Source: Variovorax sp. CAN15
GTDB taxonomy: Bacteria; Pseudomonadota; Gammaproteobacteria; Burkholderiales; Burkholderiaceae_C
Reading direction: 5' to 3'
NCBI RefSeq assembly: GCF_030462475.1
Contig: NZ_JASMRZ010000002.1
Span: 296,574-333,314, forward strand
Length of the DNA: 36,741 bases
In this document: positions 10,075-19,678 of the stretch, in pieces
How positions within the stretch are numbered: the stretch's first letter is position 1
How the letters are laid out: the number at the start of each line of letters is the position of its first letter
Translations under genes and position numbers: made by a program
The notes under the pieces: model-generated
What the model was told of the DNA's origin: nothing
Seen by the model: the letters and a program-made list of their open reading frames with translations, nothing else
The model's database searches: none

Positions 10075-10190
10075 CTCCCTCCCCCGCTGGGGGAGGGTTG
10101 GGGTGGGGGCACGGCGGCTTCTGGATAGACGCGGCGCTCATGCGTAGGCCGCTTGCCCCCATCCCGGCCTTCCCCCAGCGGGGGAAGGAG
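10075..10190. repeat. Inverted pair of REP-like hairpin repeats inside the ABC operon
   Basis: Two copies of a roughly 39-base element face each other at 10075-10113 and 10152-10190. Each has a GC-rich hairpin, CCCTCCCCC-GCT-GGGGGAGGG in the first and CCTTCCCCC-AGC-GGGGGAAGG in the second, followed by a G-rich tail ending in TGGGGGCA. By eye the copies differ at about six of 39 positions when one is inverted. The arrangement resembles the paired REP (BIME) elements of enterics. They lie between the binding-protein gene and the first permease gene, where such elements commonly lower downstream expression relative to the binding protein by stabilising or attenuating the transcript. Confidence 0.8.
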
Positions 10191-10199
10191 AAAGACAGG

Positions 10200-11030
10200 T
10201 CAGTCGATCTTGTCGCTGTCGAGCTTGAAGTCGCGCGTCTGGAAGCCCGAGGCCGTGTTCGGGCCGTACCACTTGATGAAGATCTTCTGTGCCTCGCCCG
10301 ACTTCTCGAGCTCGCGCAGCGTGTCGTCCACCACTGCCTTCAGGCCGGTCTCGCCCTTCTTGATGCCGATGGCCAGTGCCTCGGTGCTCAGGTTCTGCTT
10401 GAGCACCACGTACTGCGCCTTCTGCGGGCCCAGCTTGGCGTAGCTGCGCAGCAGCGCGGCCTCGTCGTCCACGTAGCCCACGCCCTTGCCCTGCTGCAGG
10501 GCCTGGAAGGCCTGCTGGCTCGTGTCGAAGGTCACCACCTCCACGTTGGGCACGGCCTTGCGGATGTTCGGCTCCTGCGTGCCGCCGCGGATGGTCAGCA
10601 CCTTCTTGCCGGCGAGTTGCGGCACCTCGGTGATGCCGCTGTTCTTCTTCACGAGGGCCTTCTGGCCGGTGACGAAGGTGGTGAGCGAAAAGTCGATCTG
10701 CGCCTCGCGCTCCTTGTTGTGCGTGAGGCCGGCGGCCACCAGGTCGACGTGGCCCTGCTGCAGCTCGGGAATGCGCGCGGCCACCGCGATCTGCTTGAGC
10801 ACCGGCTTCACGCCGATCTTCTTCGCGATGGCGTTCACCAGGTCCACCTCGTAGCCGACGATCTGGCGGGTCTTGGGGTCGACGAAGGTCGCGGGCTCGT
10901 CCGTGCCGAGCACGCCGACGACCAGTTCGCCCTTCTTCTTGATGTCGGCCAATTGGTCGGCATGGGCGGCGGTGCCGATCAGGAAAGTGGAAGCCGCGAG
11001 GGCCGCGGCGGCGATCAGGTTCAGGCGCAT
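10200..11030 (-). CDS. Polar amino acid ABC transporter, periplasmic substrate-binding protein
   Basis: A 276-residue secreted solute-binding protein of the SBP_bac_3 family. The Sec signal peptide covers residues 1-24, with likely cleavage after AHA before DQLADIKKKGELVVGV, the usual first strand of mature family members. Further features are GYEVDLVNAIAKKIGVK and FDTSQQAFQALQQGKGVGYVDDEAALL, which shape the two-lobed ligand cleft. The ATG at 11030 follows an AAGGAG ribosome binding site (11037-11042) at good spacing. It is the first gene of the five-gene transporter-oxygenase operon. The ligand is likely an amino acid or related compound; specificity is not readable. Confidence 0.94.
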   Translation of the reverse strand: MRLNLIAAAALAASTFLIGTAAHADQLADIKKKGELVVGVLGTDEPATFVDPKTRQIVGYEVDLVNAIAKKIGVKPVLKQIAVAARIPELQQGHVDLVAAGLTHNKEREAQIDFSLTTFVTGQKALVKKNSGITEVPQLAGKKVLTIRGGTQEPNIRKAVPNVEVVTFDTSQQAFQALQQGKGVGYVDDEAALLRSYAKLGPQKAQYVVLKQNLSTEALAIGIKKGETGLKAVVDDTLRELEKSGEAQKIFIKWYGPNTASGFQTRDFKLDSDKID

Positions 11031-11062
11031 GTTCTTCTCCTTGGTGGAAAGCAAAGGGGCGA

Positions 11063-11119
11063 GACCATATCAATAAAACCCCTGATTATTAAATCGTCAA
11101 TCGACATATGCATATGGTC
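11063..11119. promoter_or_regulatory. Divergent promoter region with inverted GACCATAT / ATATGGTC sites
   Basis: The gap between the divergent binding-protein and fabV genes (11031-11213) is AT-rich for this genome. GACCATAT at 11063-11070 is mirrored by ATATGGTC at 11112-11119, and the latter overlaps a perfect 12-base palindrome CATATGCATATG (11105-11116). On the minus strand a plausible sigma-70 promoter lies between them: -35 TTGACG (11100-11095) and, 17 bases on, -10 TTTATT (11077-11072). The two mirrored sites bracket this promoter, as operators for a looping or dimeric repressor would. Confidence 0.4.
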
Positions 11120-11213
11120 GAGCTGAAGAGGGCTTTGGTGGGCTGGGTTAAATTCGCGGCGCAAAAACGCGCTTCCGGCGCCTTCTTTCCGCATCTCTTC
11201 GAGCGAGATCCTC

Positions 11214-12410
11214 ATGATCATCAAACCCCGCGTGCGCGGCTTCATCTGCGTCACCACCCATCCCGCCGGCTGCGAAGCCAACGTCCGCCAGCAGATCGAA
11301 TACGTCAAGGCGAAGCCCGCCATCGAGGGCGGCCCGAAGAAGGTGCTGGTGATCGGCGCATCGACCGGCTATGGCCTCGCCGCGCGCATCACCGCCGCCT
11401 TCGGCTGCGGCGCCGACACGCTGGGCGTGTTCTTCGAGCGCGCTGGCAGCGAGACCAAGCCCGGCTCGCCCGGCTGGTACAACACCGCCGCCTTCGAGCG
11501 CGCCGCGCACGCCGAGGGCCGCTATGCGAAGAGCATCAACGGCGACGGCTTTTCCGACGCGGTGAAGCAGCAGGTCATCGACACCATCCGCGCCGACCTG
11601 GGGCAGGTCGACCTCGTCGTCTACAGCCTGGCCGCGCCACGTCGCACGCATCCGAAGACCGGGCAGGTCTTCAACTCGGTGCTCAAGCCCGTGGGCAAGG
11701 CGGTGAACCTGCGCGGCCTCGACACCGACAACGAGACAGTGAAGGAATCGGTGCTCGAGCCTGCCACGCAAGAGGAGATCGACAACACCGTGGCAGTGAT
11801 GGGCGGCGAGGACTGGCAGATGTGGATCGACGCGCTGCAGCAGGCCGGCGTGTTGGCCGACGGCGCGAAGACCACGGCCTTCACCTACCTGGGCGAGCAG
11901 ATCACGCACGACATCTACTGGAACGGCTCCATCGGCGCGGCCAAGAAGGATCTCGACCAGAAGGTGCTGGGCATCCGCGCGCAACTCGCGGCCAAGGGCG
12001 GCGACGCCCGCGTGTCGGTGCTCAAGGCGGTGGTCACTCAGGCCAGCTCGGCCATTCCGATGATGCCGCTGTACCTGTCGCTGCTCTTCAAGGTGATGAA
12101 GGAGCAGGGCGTGCACGAGGGCTGCATCGAGCAGGTGCACGGCCTCTACGCCGAGAGCCTCTACGGCGGCGCACCGCACATCGACGCCGAAGGCCGCCTG
12201 CGCGCCGACTACAAGGAACTGGCGCCGCAGGTGCAGTCCCGCGTGCTCGAACTGTGGCCGCAGGTGACCAAGGAGAACCTGTACGAGCTCACCGACTTCG
12301 CGGGCTACAAGACCGAGTTCCTGCGGCTCTTCGGCTTCGCCGTGGAGGGCGTGGACTACGAGGCCGACGTGAACCCCGATGTGGGCATTCCGGGCATCGT
12401 GCAGCTCTAG
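11214..12410 (+). CDS. fabV: Enoyl-ACP/CoA reductase FabV
   Basis: This 398-residue protein is a trans-2-enoyl-ACP (CoA) reductase of the FabV/TER family. It carries out the last reduction step of fatty acid elongation using NADH in the cytoplasm. The NADH-binding fold starts at [16 protein letters not shown] (about residues 45-59). The catalytic Tyr235-x8-Lys244 motif, followed by a second Lys, is intact in [11 protein letters not shown], the spacing that separates FabV from FabI. The start [17 protein letters not shown] is the canonical FabV N-terminus. FabV enzymes are typically insensitive to triclosan. Length is as expected. It is monocistronic-looking or leads a short unit with the globin gene 27 bases downstream. 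Confidence 0.96.
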   Translation: MIIKPRVRGFICVTTHPAGCEANVRQQIEYVKAKPAIEGGPKKVLVIGASTGYGLAARITAAFGCGADTLGVFFERAGSETKPGSPGWYNTAAFERAAHAEGRYAKSINGDGFSDAVKQQVIDTIRADLGQVDLVVYSLAAPRRTHPKTGQVFNSVLKPVGKAVNLRGLDTDNETVKESVLEPATQEEIDNTVAVMGGEDWQMWIDALQQAGVLADGAKTTAFTYLGEQITHDIYWNGSIGAAKKDLDQKVLGIRAQLAAKGGDARVSVLKAVVTQASSAIPMMPLYLSLLFKVMKEQGVHEGCIEQVHGLYAESLYGGAPHIDAEGRLRADYKELAPQVQSRVLELWPQVTKENLYELTDFAGYKTEFLRLFGFAVEGVDYEADVNPDVGIPGIVQL

Positions 12411-12437
12411 CAGGCCCCTCAGGGGATACTCCCGCCC

Positions 12438-12857
12438 ATGCAGATACAAGAAAAGCCGCCCGCCGGCACGCCCTTCGACTGGATCGGCGGCGAAGCGAAA
12501 GTGGAGGCGCTGGTCGAGCGCTTCTACGACCTGATGGACCTCGAACCCGCCTACGCGCAGCTGCGTGCGGTGCACGGCACCAGCCTCGACAACGCGCGCC
12601 AGCGCCTGTTCTGGTTCCTGTGCGGCTGGCTGGGCGGGCCGCAGCACTACACCGACCGCTTCGGCCACCCGATGCTGCGCGCGCGCCACCTGCCGCAGAG
12701 CATCGGCGGCCACACCATCGGCATCAAGGAACGTGACCAGTGGCTGGCCTGCATGGACCAGGCGATGGGCGAGACGGGCGTGCCCGAAGACCTGCGCGCG
12801 CGGCTGCGCGATTCCTTCTTCAAGACCGCCGACTGGATGCGCAACAGAGGCGAGTGA
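12438..12857 (+). CDS. Group II truncated hemoglobin (TrHbO-like)
   Basis: A 139-residue two-over-two globin. Group II features are visible: VERFYDLMD with Tyr30 (likely B10, contacting bound ligand), LFWFLCGWLGGP, the proximal heme ligand His84 in RARHLPQSIG (likely F8) and the group II hallmark Trp102 (likely G8) in QWLACMDQAM. Such globins bind O2 and NO and are linked to protection against nitrosative and oxidative stress. The gene follows fabV by 27 bases and precedes a flavoprotein reductase by 49 bases on the same strand, which suggests a shared transcript and a possible electron donor for the globin. Confidence 0.93.
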   Translation: MQIQEKPPAGTPFDWIGGEAKVEALVERFYDLMDLEPAYAQLRAVHGTSLDNARQRLFWFLCGWLGGPQHYTDRFGHPMLRARHLPQSIGGHTIGIKERDQWLACMDQAMGETGVPEDLRARLRDSFFKTADWMRNRGE

Positions 12858-12906
12858 CCGCTCGGCCGAACATACAAGCAACGATTTCGAAAGACGCTCT
12901 CCCATC

Positions 12907-14130
12907 ATGAATTCCATCGTCATCATCGGCGGCGGCCACGCCGCGGCCCAGCTCTGCGCCGGCCTTGCTGAAGCCGGGCAGGGCGCGCGCGTGCACCTGG
13001 TCTGCGAGGAGGCTTGCGAGCCCTATCACCGTCCGCCGCTGTCCAAGGCCTTCCTGAAGAGCGCGGAGGAAACCACGCAGCCGCACAAGGCCGCCGACTG
13101 GTATCGCGAAGCCGGCATCACGCTGCACCTGGGCGATGCGGCCGTGGCCATCGACCGCGAGGCGCACACCGTGACGCTGCGCTCGGGCGCGGTGCTTCCC
13201 TGGCAGCAACTGGTGCTGGCCACCGGCACGCGAGCGCGCCAGATGCCCGACCTGAAGCCGGGCCTGGAGAACGTCGCCAGCCTGCGTGCGGCCGACGAGG
13301 CGCATCGCCTGCGCACGCGGCTCGCGGCGGCGGAGAGGGTGACCGTGCTCGGCGGCGGCTTCATCGGCCTCGAAGTGGCGGCCACCGCCAAGGCACTGGG
13401 CAAGACGGTGCAGGTCATCGAGAGCGCACCGCGCCTGCTGGGCCGCGCCGTGTCGCCTGAACTTTCGGCGCACGTGCTGGCCACGCACCGCGCGGCGGGC
13501 ATCGACATCGTGCTCGGCGCGCAGACCGGCGCCTTCGAGGTCGAGGGCGACCGGCTGGTGTCGCTGCAGGTCAACGGCGTGAAGCAGCCGGTCGACCTGC
13601 TGCTGCTGGGCATCGGCGCCGTGCCGGAGACCGCGCTTGCGCAGGCGGCCGGCATCGAATGCGCGGACGGCATCGTGGTCGATGGCCACATGCAGACCAG
13701 TGCGGCCGGCGTGCTCGCGGTGGGCGACTGCACGCGCTTCCCTGATCGCCGCGCGGGCCGCGCGCTGCGGCTCGAATCGGTGCAGAACGCCAACGACCAG
13801 GCGCGCACCGCGGTTGCCACGCTGACCGGCGAGGCGCGCGCGCACGACGCGGTCGCGTGGTTCTGGTCCGACCAGGGCGGCATGCGCCTGCAGATGGTGG
13901 GCCTGATGCCTGCGGAAGGAACGCCCGGCCTGAGCAGCGCGCGCCGCGCGGGTCCGAAGGCCGATGCGTTCTCGCTGTTCCACTACGTCGACGGCCAGCT
14001 CGTGTGCGTGGAATCGGTGAACGCGCCGGTCGACCACATGATGAGCCGCAAGCTGCTCGAAGCGGGTCGCAGCCCCGATGCGGCTGCGGTGGCCGATGCC
14101 TCGGTTCCGCTGAAGAACCTGCTGGCCTGA
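12907..14130 (+). CDS. FAD-dependent ferredoxin/rubredoxin reductase-like oxidoreductase
   Basis: A 407-residue flavoprotein of the BphA4/putidaredoxin reductase type. The FAD-binding Rossmann motif is VIIGGGHAAAQLCAGL at residues 5-20, with PYHRPPLSKAFL shortly after. The NAD-binding motif is VTVLGGGFIGLEVAATAKALG, and AVGDCTRFPD is the second FAD contact. A C-terminal reductase domain follows (FWSDQGGMRLQMVGL). Members pass electrons from NAD(P)H to a small iron-sulfur partner; no ferredoxin gene lies in the window. Position after a truncated globin gene raises the possibility that it reduces the globin. The start ATG at 12907 puts the Rossmann fold at the N-terminus. Confidence 0.92.
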   Translation: MNSIVIIGGGHAAAQLCAGLAEAGQGARVHLVCEEACEPYHRPPLSKAFLKSAEETTQPHKAADWYREAGITLHLGDAAVAIDREAHTVTLRSGAVLPWQQLVLATGTRARQMPDLKPGLENVASLRAADEAHRLRTRLAAAERVTVLGGGFIGLEVAATAKALGKTVQVIESAPRLLGRAVSPELSAHVLATHRAAGIDIVLGAQTGAFEVEGDRLVSLQVNGVKQPVDLLLLGIGAVPETALAQAAGIECADGIVVDGHMQTSAAGVLAVGDCTRFPDRRAGRALRLESVQNANDQARTAVATLTGEARAHDAVAWFWSDQGGMRLQMVGLMPAEGTPGLSSARRAGPKADAFSLFHYVDGQLVCVESVNAPVDHMMSRKLLEAGRSPDAAAVADASVPLKNLLA

Positions 14131-14144
14131 GCCGAAGAAGCTGC

Positions 14145-14801
14145 CTAGCGCCGCGCTGGCGCCAGCAGCACGACGAGCGCTCCGGCCCCGCCTTCGGCCG
14201 GCTTGGCCTGCACGAAGGCGATCACTTCGTTCTTCTGGATCAGCCAGCGCTGCGTCTTGGTCTTGAGCACCGGCTGCTTGCCCGGCGAGCCCAGGCCCTT
14301 GCCGTGCACCACGCGCACGCAGCGCAGTCCCTGTTTGTAGGCGTTGCGGATGAAGCCGCCCAAGGTTTCGCGTGCTTCGTCGCTGCGCAGCCCGTGCAGG
14401 TCGACCTGCGCCTGGATGGCCCAGTCGCCCTTGCGCAGCCGCGCGGTGACGTCGGTGCCGATGCCGGGGCGGCGGAAGCTCATGGCATCGTCCACGTCGA
14501 GCAGCGTGGTCACGTCGAATTCGTCGGAGAGCGACTCGCGCAGCACGCGCTGTTCGTCGAGCTGGTGCTGCACGGGGATGGGCGCGGGCGGCTCGGGCGC
14601 GAGCGGTACCACGGCCTTGCGGCGCAGCGGCTCGGTGGCGCCGATGGCGCGGGTGAACAGGTCTTTCTCGGCCGCGCGCTTGCGCTCGGCCAGCGCCTTG
14701 GCCGCTGCCTCGGCGGCTTCGCGCTCGCGGGTTTCGGCGAGCGCGCGCTGCACCTGCTTGAGGTCGGCGAGGTTCTTGATCGAGGGAGCGCGCGCGGGCA
14801 T
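14145..14801 (-). CDS. Smr domain (MutS2-like small) protein
   Basis: A 218-residue soluble protein with a charged, Ala/Glu/Arg-rich helical N-terminal half (about residues 10-60, likely coiled coil). A C-terminal Smr domain follows at about residues 128-215. Smr hallmarks are DLHGLRSDEA (residues 134-143), the catalytic-type loop VVHGKGLGS (HGKG at 166-169) and GGAGALVVLL near the end. Smr domains nick DNA or RNA; stand-alone forms such as SmrA/SmrB are nucleases, SmrB acting on mRNA at stalled ribosomes. The layout here fits the SmrA/SmrB group. The start overlaps the radC stop (TGATG), so the two are coupled. Confidence 0.9.
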   Translation of the reverse strand: MPARAPSIKNLADLKQVQRALAETREREAAEAAAKALAERKRAAEKDLFTRAIGATEPLRRKAVVPLAPEPPAPIPVQHQLDEQRVLRESLSDEFDVTTLLDVDDAMSFRRPGIGTDVTARLRKGDWAIQAQVDLHGLRSDEARETLGGFIRNAYKQGLRCVRVVHGKGLGSPGKQPVLKTKTQRWLIQKNEVIAFVQAKPAEGGAGALVVLLAPARR

Positions 14802-15478
14802 CAGAGCAGACCTTTCTCGGCCATGGAGAAACTCTGCCCGGGGCTCACGATGATGTGGTCGAGCACCCGCACGTCCACCAGCGCCAGCGCGGCGCGCAGC
14901 GTCTGCGTGAGCGATTCGTCGGCGCGCGAGGGCTCGATGTTGCCGCTGGGGTGGTTGTGCGCCAGCACCACCGCCGCGGCGTGGTGGTGGATGGCGCGCG
15001 TGACCACCTCGCGCGGATAGACGCTGGTCTGCGTGAGCGTGCCGCGGAACATTTCCTCCAGCGCGAGCATGCGGTGCTGCACGTCGAGGAACACCACCGC
15101 GAACACTTCGTAGGAGCGCTGGCCGATGTGCAGCTGCAGGTACTGCTTGACCGCGTCGGGCGAGTCGAAGACGGCGCGCTCGCGCAGCTTCTCGCCCATG
15201 GCGCGGCGCGCCAGCTCGAGCACCGCGATCAGCTCGGAGCGCTTGGCGCTGCCGCCCAGCCCCTTGACCGACTTGAGGTCTTCGGCGCCGGTGTGCAGCA
15301 GCCCCGAGAGCCCGCCGAAGCGTTCGAGCAGCTGCTGCGCAAGCTGCAGCACGTTCTTGCCGGCCACGCCGGTGCGCAGCAGCAGGGCCAGCAGCTCGGC
15401 ATCGGCCAGCGCGGACGCGCCTCGCGCGATGAGCTTTTCGCGCGGGCGGGCGTCGAGAGGGAGATCCTTGAAAGACAT
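14801..15478 (-). CDS. radC: RadC-family JAMM protein
   Basis: A 225-residue protein with an N-terminal helix-hairpin-helix-like region ([26 protein letters not shown], then [23 protein letters not shown]) and a C-terminal JAB/MPN domain. The metal-binding set is complete: an upstream Glu in [12 protein letters not shown], His174-x-His176 in AHNHPSG, then Ser184 and Asp187 in SRADESL. Length and order match RadC. RadC was once linked to DNA repair but its biochemical role remains unsettled. The gene faces fkpB across a 106-base divergent gap and leads a two-gene unit with the Smr gene. Confidence 0.95.
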   Translation of the reverse strand: MSFKDLPLDARPREKLIARGASALADAELLALLLRTGVAGKNVLQLAQQLLERFGGLSGLLHTGAEDLKSVKGLGGSAKRSELIAVLELARRAMGEKLRERAVFDSPDAVKQYLQLHIGQRSYEVFAVVFLDVQHRMLALEEMFRGTLTQTSVYPREVVTRAIHHHAAAVVLAHNHPSGNIEPSRADESLTQTLRAALALVDVRVLDHIIVSPGQSFSMAEKGLL

Positions 15479-15584
15479 GAAACCCCGGGGTGAAACCTTG
15501 GCGGAGCCGGGTCGAAGCCCCGGTCCTTAAAATGAGGCCAGTTTATCGGGACACCTCCCCGTCTTCGCACACCTTCCCTGCTCC

Positions 15585-16028
15585 ATGTCCCAAGTCGTGA
15601 ATTCCGGCTCTTTTCTCACCCTGCACTACCGGCTGGCCGGTCCGGCGGGCGACATCATCAACACCTTCGCCGACAAGCCCGCGACCCTGTCGCTGGGCAC
15701 CGGCGAGCTTTCTCCCGCCATGGAGCAGCGCCTGATGGGCCTGGAAGAGGGCACGCACGCCACCTTCGAGCTGCCCGCGGGCGAGGCCTTCGGCGAGCGC
15801 AATCCCGACATGCAGCAGTGGGTGGCCAGGAAGCTGCTCGCGCAGATGGGCGACCCCGACGAGCAGTACGCGGTGGGCGACGTGGTGCAGTTCCCCACGC
15901 CCGACGGTACGGGCAGCTACGCGGGCGCGGTCATCGAGTCGAACGACACCGCGGTGCGCTTCGACTTCAACCACCCGCTCGCGGGCCAGCCCGTGACCTT
16001 CGAAGTGAAGCTCATCGGCGTGCTATGA
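15585..16028 (+). CDS. fkpB: FKBP-type peptidyl-prolyl isomerase, SlpA/FkpB-like
   Basis: A 147-residue cytoplasmic prolyl isomerase of the SlyD/FkpB group. It opens with [22 protein letters not shown] (first FKBP strand), followed by [35 protein letters not shown], the characteristic FKBP block with the insert-in-flap domain after it. It ends with [20 protein letters not shown], where NHPLAG is the usual signature of this group. No signal peptide is present. Its stop overlaps the ispH ATG (ATGA). The fkpB-ispH pairing is conserved across many proteobacteria, which supports both names. Confidence 0.95.
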   Translation: MSQVVNSGSFLTLHYRLAGPAGDIINTFADKPATLSLGTGELSPAMEQRLMGLEEGTHATFELPAGEAFGERNPDMQQWVARKLLAQMGDPDEQYAVGDVVQFPTPDGTGSYAGAVIESNDTAVRFDFNHPLAGQPVTFEVKLIGVL

Positions 16029-16993
16029 ACCCCGGTATCTCCGAAGTCATCCTTGCCGAGCCGCGCGGTTTCTGCGCGGGCGTCGACCGCGCCATCGAGA
16101 TCGTCGAGCGCGCCATCGCGAAGTTCGGCGCGCCCATCTACGTGCGCCACGAGATCGTGCACAACACCTACGTGGTGAACGAACTCAAGGCCAAGGGCGC
16201 GATCTTCATCGAGGAGCTCTCCGACGTGCCGCCCGGCGCCACGCTGGTGTTCAGCGCGCATGGCGTGAGCAAGGCCGTCGAGCAGGAGGCGCGCGACCGC
16301 GGCTTCTCGATCTTCGACGCCACCTGCCCGCTGGTGACCAAGGTGCATGTGGAAGTCGCCAAGCTCGCGAAGGAAGGCTACGAGTTCATCATGATCGGCC
16401 ACAAGGGGCACCCCGAGGTCGAGGGCACGATGGGCCAGCTCTCCAGCGGCATCCACCTGGTGGAAGACGTGGAAGACGTGGCCAAGGTTGCACCGTTGCA
16501 GACCGAAAGGCTCGCGGTGGTCACGCAGACCACGCTGAGCGTGGACGACGCCGCCGACATCGCCGCTGCGGTGCGCGAGCGCTTTCCCAAGGTGCGCGAG
16601 CCCAAGCAGCAGGACATCTGCTACGCCACCCAGAACCGCCAGGACGCGGTGAAGATCATGAGCCCGCAGGTCGACCTCGTGATCGTGGTCGGCAGCCCCA
16701 CCAGCTCCAACAGCAACCGCCTGCGCGAACTGGCGCAGCGCCTGGGCACCGAGAGCTACATGGTCGATTCGGCCGCCGAGCTCAGGCCCGAGTGGTTCGA
16801 GGGCAAGGCGCGCGTCGGCATCACCGCCGGCGCCTCTGCGCCCGAGGTGCTGGTGCGCGAGGTGATCGACCGCGTGCGCGCGTTCGGCGCGGTCTCGGTG
16901 CGCAAGATGGACGGCATCGAGGAAACCATCAAGTTCCCGCTGCCCAAGGGCCTCAAGCTCGACGACATTCCGCCTCCTGGACACATTTCTTGA
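16025..16993 (+). CDS. ispH: 4-hydroxy-3-methylbut-2-enyl diphosphate reductase (IspH)
   Basis: This 322-residue iron-sulfur enzyme makes isopentenyl and dimethylallyl diphosphate in the last step of the methylerythritol phosphate pathway. The three cluster cysteines are Cys17 ([10 protein letters not shown]), Cys101 ([11 protein letters not shown]) and Cys199 ([10 protein letters not shown]). Substrate and proton-relay residues His46, His79 and Glu131 ([10 protein letters not shown]) are in place, all shifted by a few residues from the E. coli enzyme. Further signatures are [13 protein letters not shown] and [10 protein letters not shown]. Start and stop overlap its neighbours (ATGA with fkpB, TTGA with the dehydratase). 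It is expected to be essential. Confidence 0.98.
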   Translation: MNPGISEVILAEPRGFCAGVDRAIEIVERAIAKFGAPIYVRHEIVHNTYVVNELKAKGAIFIEELSDVPPGATLVFSAHGVSKAVEQEARDRGFSIFDATCPLVTKVHVEVAKLAKEGYEFIMIGHKGHPEVEGTMGQLSSGIHLVEDVEDVAKVAPLQTERLAVVTQTTLSVDDAADIAAAVRERFPKVREPKQQDICYATQNRQDAVKIMSPQVDLVIVVGSPTSSNSNRLRELAQRLGTESYMVDSAAELRPEWFEGKARVGITAGASAPEVLVREVIDRVRAFGAVSVRKMDGIEETIKFPLPKGLKLDDIPPPGHIS

Positions 16994-17955
16994 ACAACAC
17001 CAAAACCATCGACTGGCGCTCCGAAATAGATAGCGCATCGCAACGTCTGGGCGAGCGCGCCGGCCACTTCCTGCGCGAAACCCCGTTGTGGAAGCTGCCG
17101 GCGGCAGCGCTCGGCATCGATGCGCCCGGCGCCGAGATCTGGCTCAAGCTCGAGCACATGCAGATCAGCGGCAGCTTCAAGGCGCGCGGCATGATGAACC
17201 GGCTGCTGGCCAACGACATCCCGCAAAGCGGCGTGATCGTGGCCTCGGGCGGCAATGCGGGCATCGCCACCGCTGCCGCGGCGCGTGCGCTGGGCGTGCC
17301 CTGCCAGGTATTCCTGCCGGGCGTGTCGCCCGAAGCCAAGCGCGCGCGGCTGCGTGCGCTCGGCGCCGAGGTGGTCGTCGTTGGCGAGCTGTACCCCGAT
17401 GCGCTGGCTGCCTGCCTGACGCGCCAGAAGGAATCGGGCGCCTTGCTCACCCACGCCTATGACCAGCCCGAAGTGGTGGCCGGCGCCGGCACGCTGGGCC
17501 GCGAGATCGAGCAGCAGGGCGGCTTGCCCGACTCCGTGCTGGTGAGCGTGGGCGGCGGTGGCCTGATCGGCGGTCTCGCCGGCTGGTTCGAGAAGCGTGC
17601 CCGCGTGGTCGCACTTGAGCCCGAGAAGGCGCCGACGCTGTTCCGCGCCCGCGAGGCCGGCGAGCCGGTCGACGTGGGGGTGGGCGGCATCGCCGCCGAT
17701 TCGCTGGGCGCGCGCCGCATCGGCAGCATCGCCTGGGAAATCACGCAGCGGCAGGTGCAGGACGCGCTGCTGTTGTCCGACGAATCCATCCGCGCGGCCC
17801 AGCAGTGGCTGTGGAAGGAACTGAAGCTGGCGGTGGAGCCGGCCGCAGCGCTGCCGCTGGCGGCGCTGCAGGCCGGCGCCTATGTGCCGCGCGCGGGCGA
17901 GAAGGTCTGCCTGATCGTCTGCGGGGCGAACGTCGATCCTGCGACGGTCGCCTGA
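16990..17955 (+). CDS. PLP-dependent threonine/serine dehydratase-like protein
   Basis: A 321-residue fold-type II PLP enzyme. The Schiff-base lysine is Lys64 in SGSFKARG, the substrate/asparagine loop is [18 protein letters not shown], and the phosphate-binding glycine loop is [13 protein letters not shown]. The only start that keeps the whole domain is the TTG at 16990, which overlaps the ispH stop as TTGA; no ATG occurs until residue 57, inside the catalytic core. It lacks a C-terminal ACT regulatory domain, so it is closer to short catabolic dehydratases than to biosynthetic IlvA. Its product would be a 2-keto acid plus ammonia from Ser, Thr or a relative; specificity is not certain. Confidence 0.88.
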   Translation: MNNTKTIDWRSEIDSASQRLGERAGHFLRETPLWKLPAAALGIDAPGAEIWLKLEHMQISGSFKARGMMNRLLANDIPQSGVIVASGGNAGIATAAAARALGVPCQVFLPGVSPEAKRARLRALGAEVVVVGELYPDALAACLTRQKESGALLTHAYDQPEVVAGAGTLGREIEQQGGLPDSVLVSVGGGGLIGGLAGWFEKRARVVALEPEKAPTLFRAREAGEPVDVGVGGIAADSLGARRIGSIAWEITQRQVQDALLLSDESIRAAQQWLWKELKLAVEPAAALPLAALQAGAYVPRAGEKVCLIVCGANVDPATVA

Positions 17956-17997
17956 CGGCTTCCTGCTTCTCGCAGTTCATCCTCCAGGCCACGCCAA

Positions 17998-18011
17998 GCC
18001 CGTCGACGGGC
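17998..18011. repeat. Perfect 14-base palindrome GCCCGTCGACGGGC before serS
   Basis: This lies in the 145-base gap between the dehydratase and serS. It is a perfect self-complementary sequence with no loop, so it is more likely a protein-binding or repeat site than a terminator. AAGCCCGT recurs twice here (about 17996 and 18018). A TAAAAT hexamer about 15 bases before the serS ATG could be part of its promoter but lacks a convincing -35. Confidence 0.35.
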
Positions 18012-18091
18012 ATGCCGAAGCCCGTGGCCCGGACCCGTGGGCCGCAGGGCATCGTCGGCTTGCCGGCTTCGGCCAGCGTACGCCCACCTAA

Positions 18092-19432
<1,341 letters not shown>

Positions 19433-19434
19433 CC

Positions 19435-19459
19435 ACGGGGCTTCAAAAGCCCCGTTTTT
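19435..19459 (+). terminator. Rho-independent terminator of serS
   Basis: A nine-base-pair stem ACGGGGCTT / AAGCCCCGT with a three-base CAA loop, followed directly by a T run. It begins two bases after the serS stop and separates serS from the tRNA-Ser gene. Confidence 0.92.
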
Positions 19460-19489
19460 GTCTGCTAGAATCGCAGGCTCGACAGCACC

Positions 19490-19579
19490 GGAGAGGTGGC
19501 AGAGTGGTCGAATGTACCTGACTCGAAATCAGGCGTACTAGCGATAGTACCGAGGGTTCGAATCCCTCCCTCTCCTCCA
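19490..19579 (+). tRNA. tRNA-Ser (anticodon CGA)
   Basis: Ninety bases including an encoded CCA. The acceptor arms GGAGAGG and CCTCTCC pair over seven positions. The anticodon arm is CCTGA-CTCGAAA-TCAGG, giving anticodon CGA, which reads UCG. The long variable arm GTACTA-GCGA-TAGTAC is typical of serine tRNAs, and the T arm is GAGGG-TTCGAAT-CCCTC. The discriminator base before CCA is T, where serine tRNAs of E. coli have G. UCG is a frequent serine codon in a high-GC genome like this one. Confidence 0.96.
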
Positions 19580-19586
19580 AAAAATG

Positions 19587-19627
19587 ACGGCCTGATCCAT
19601 GTAGAACGTGGATCAGGCCGTTTTATT
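19587..19627 (+). terminator. Strong terminator after tRNA-Ser
   Basis: A 13-base-pair perfect stem, ACGGCCTGATCCA / TGGATCAGGCCGT, around a nine-base loop, followed by TTTATTTT. It begins eight bases after the tRNA CCA end. The stem can be extended by three further pairs, one of them G-T. Confidence 0.93.
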
Positions 19628-19678
19628 TTGGGTCGATGGTCTGACAAGACTCCTCGTATTTCCAGGAAAGGATTTGCC

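Noticed and set aside
17998..18011. Terminator after the dehydratase gene
   Set aside because: The perfect palindrome has no loop and no T run, so it was listed only as a palindrome.
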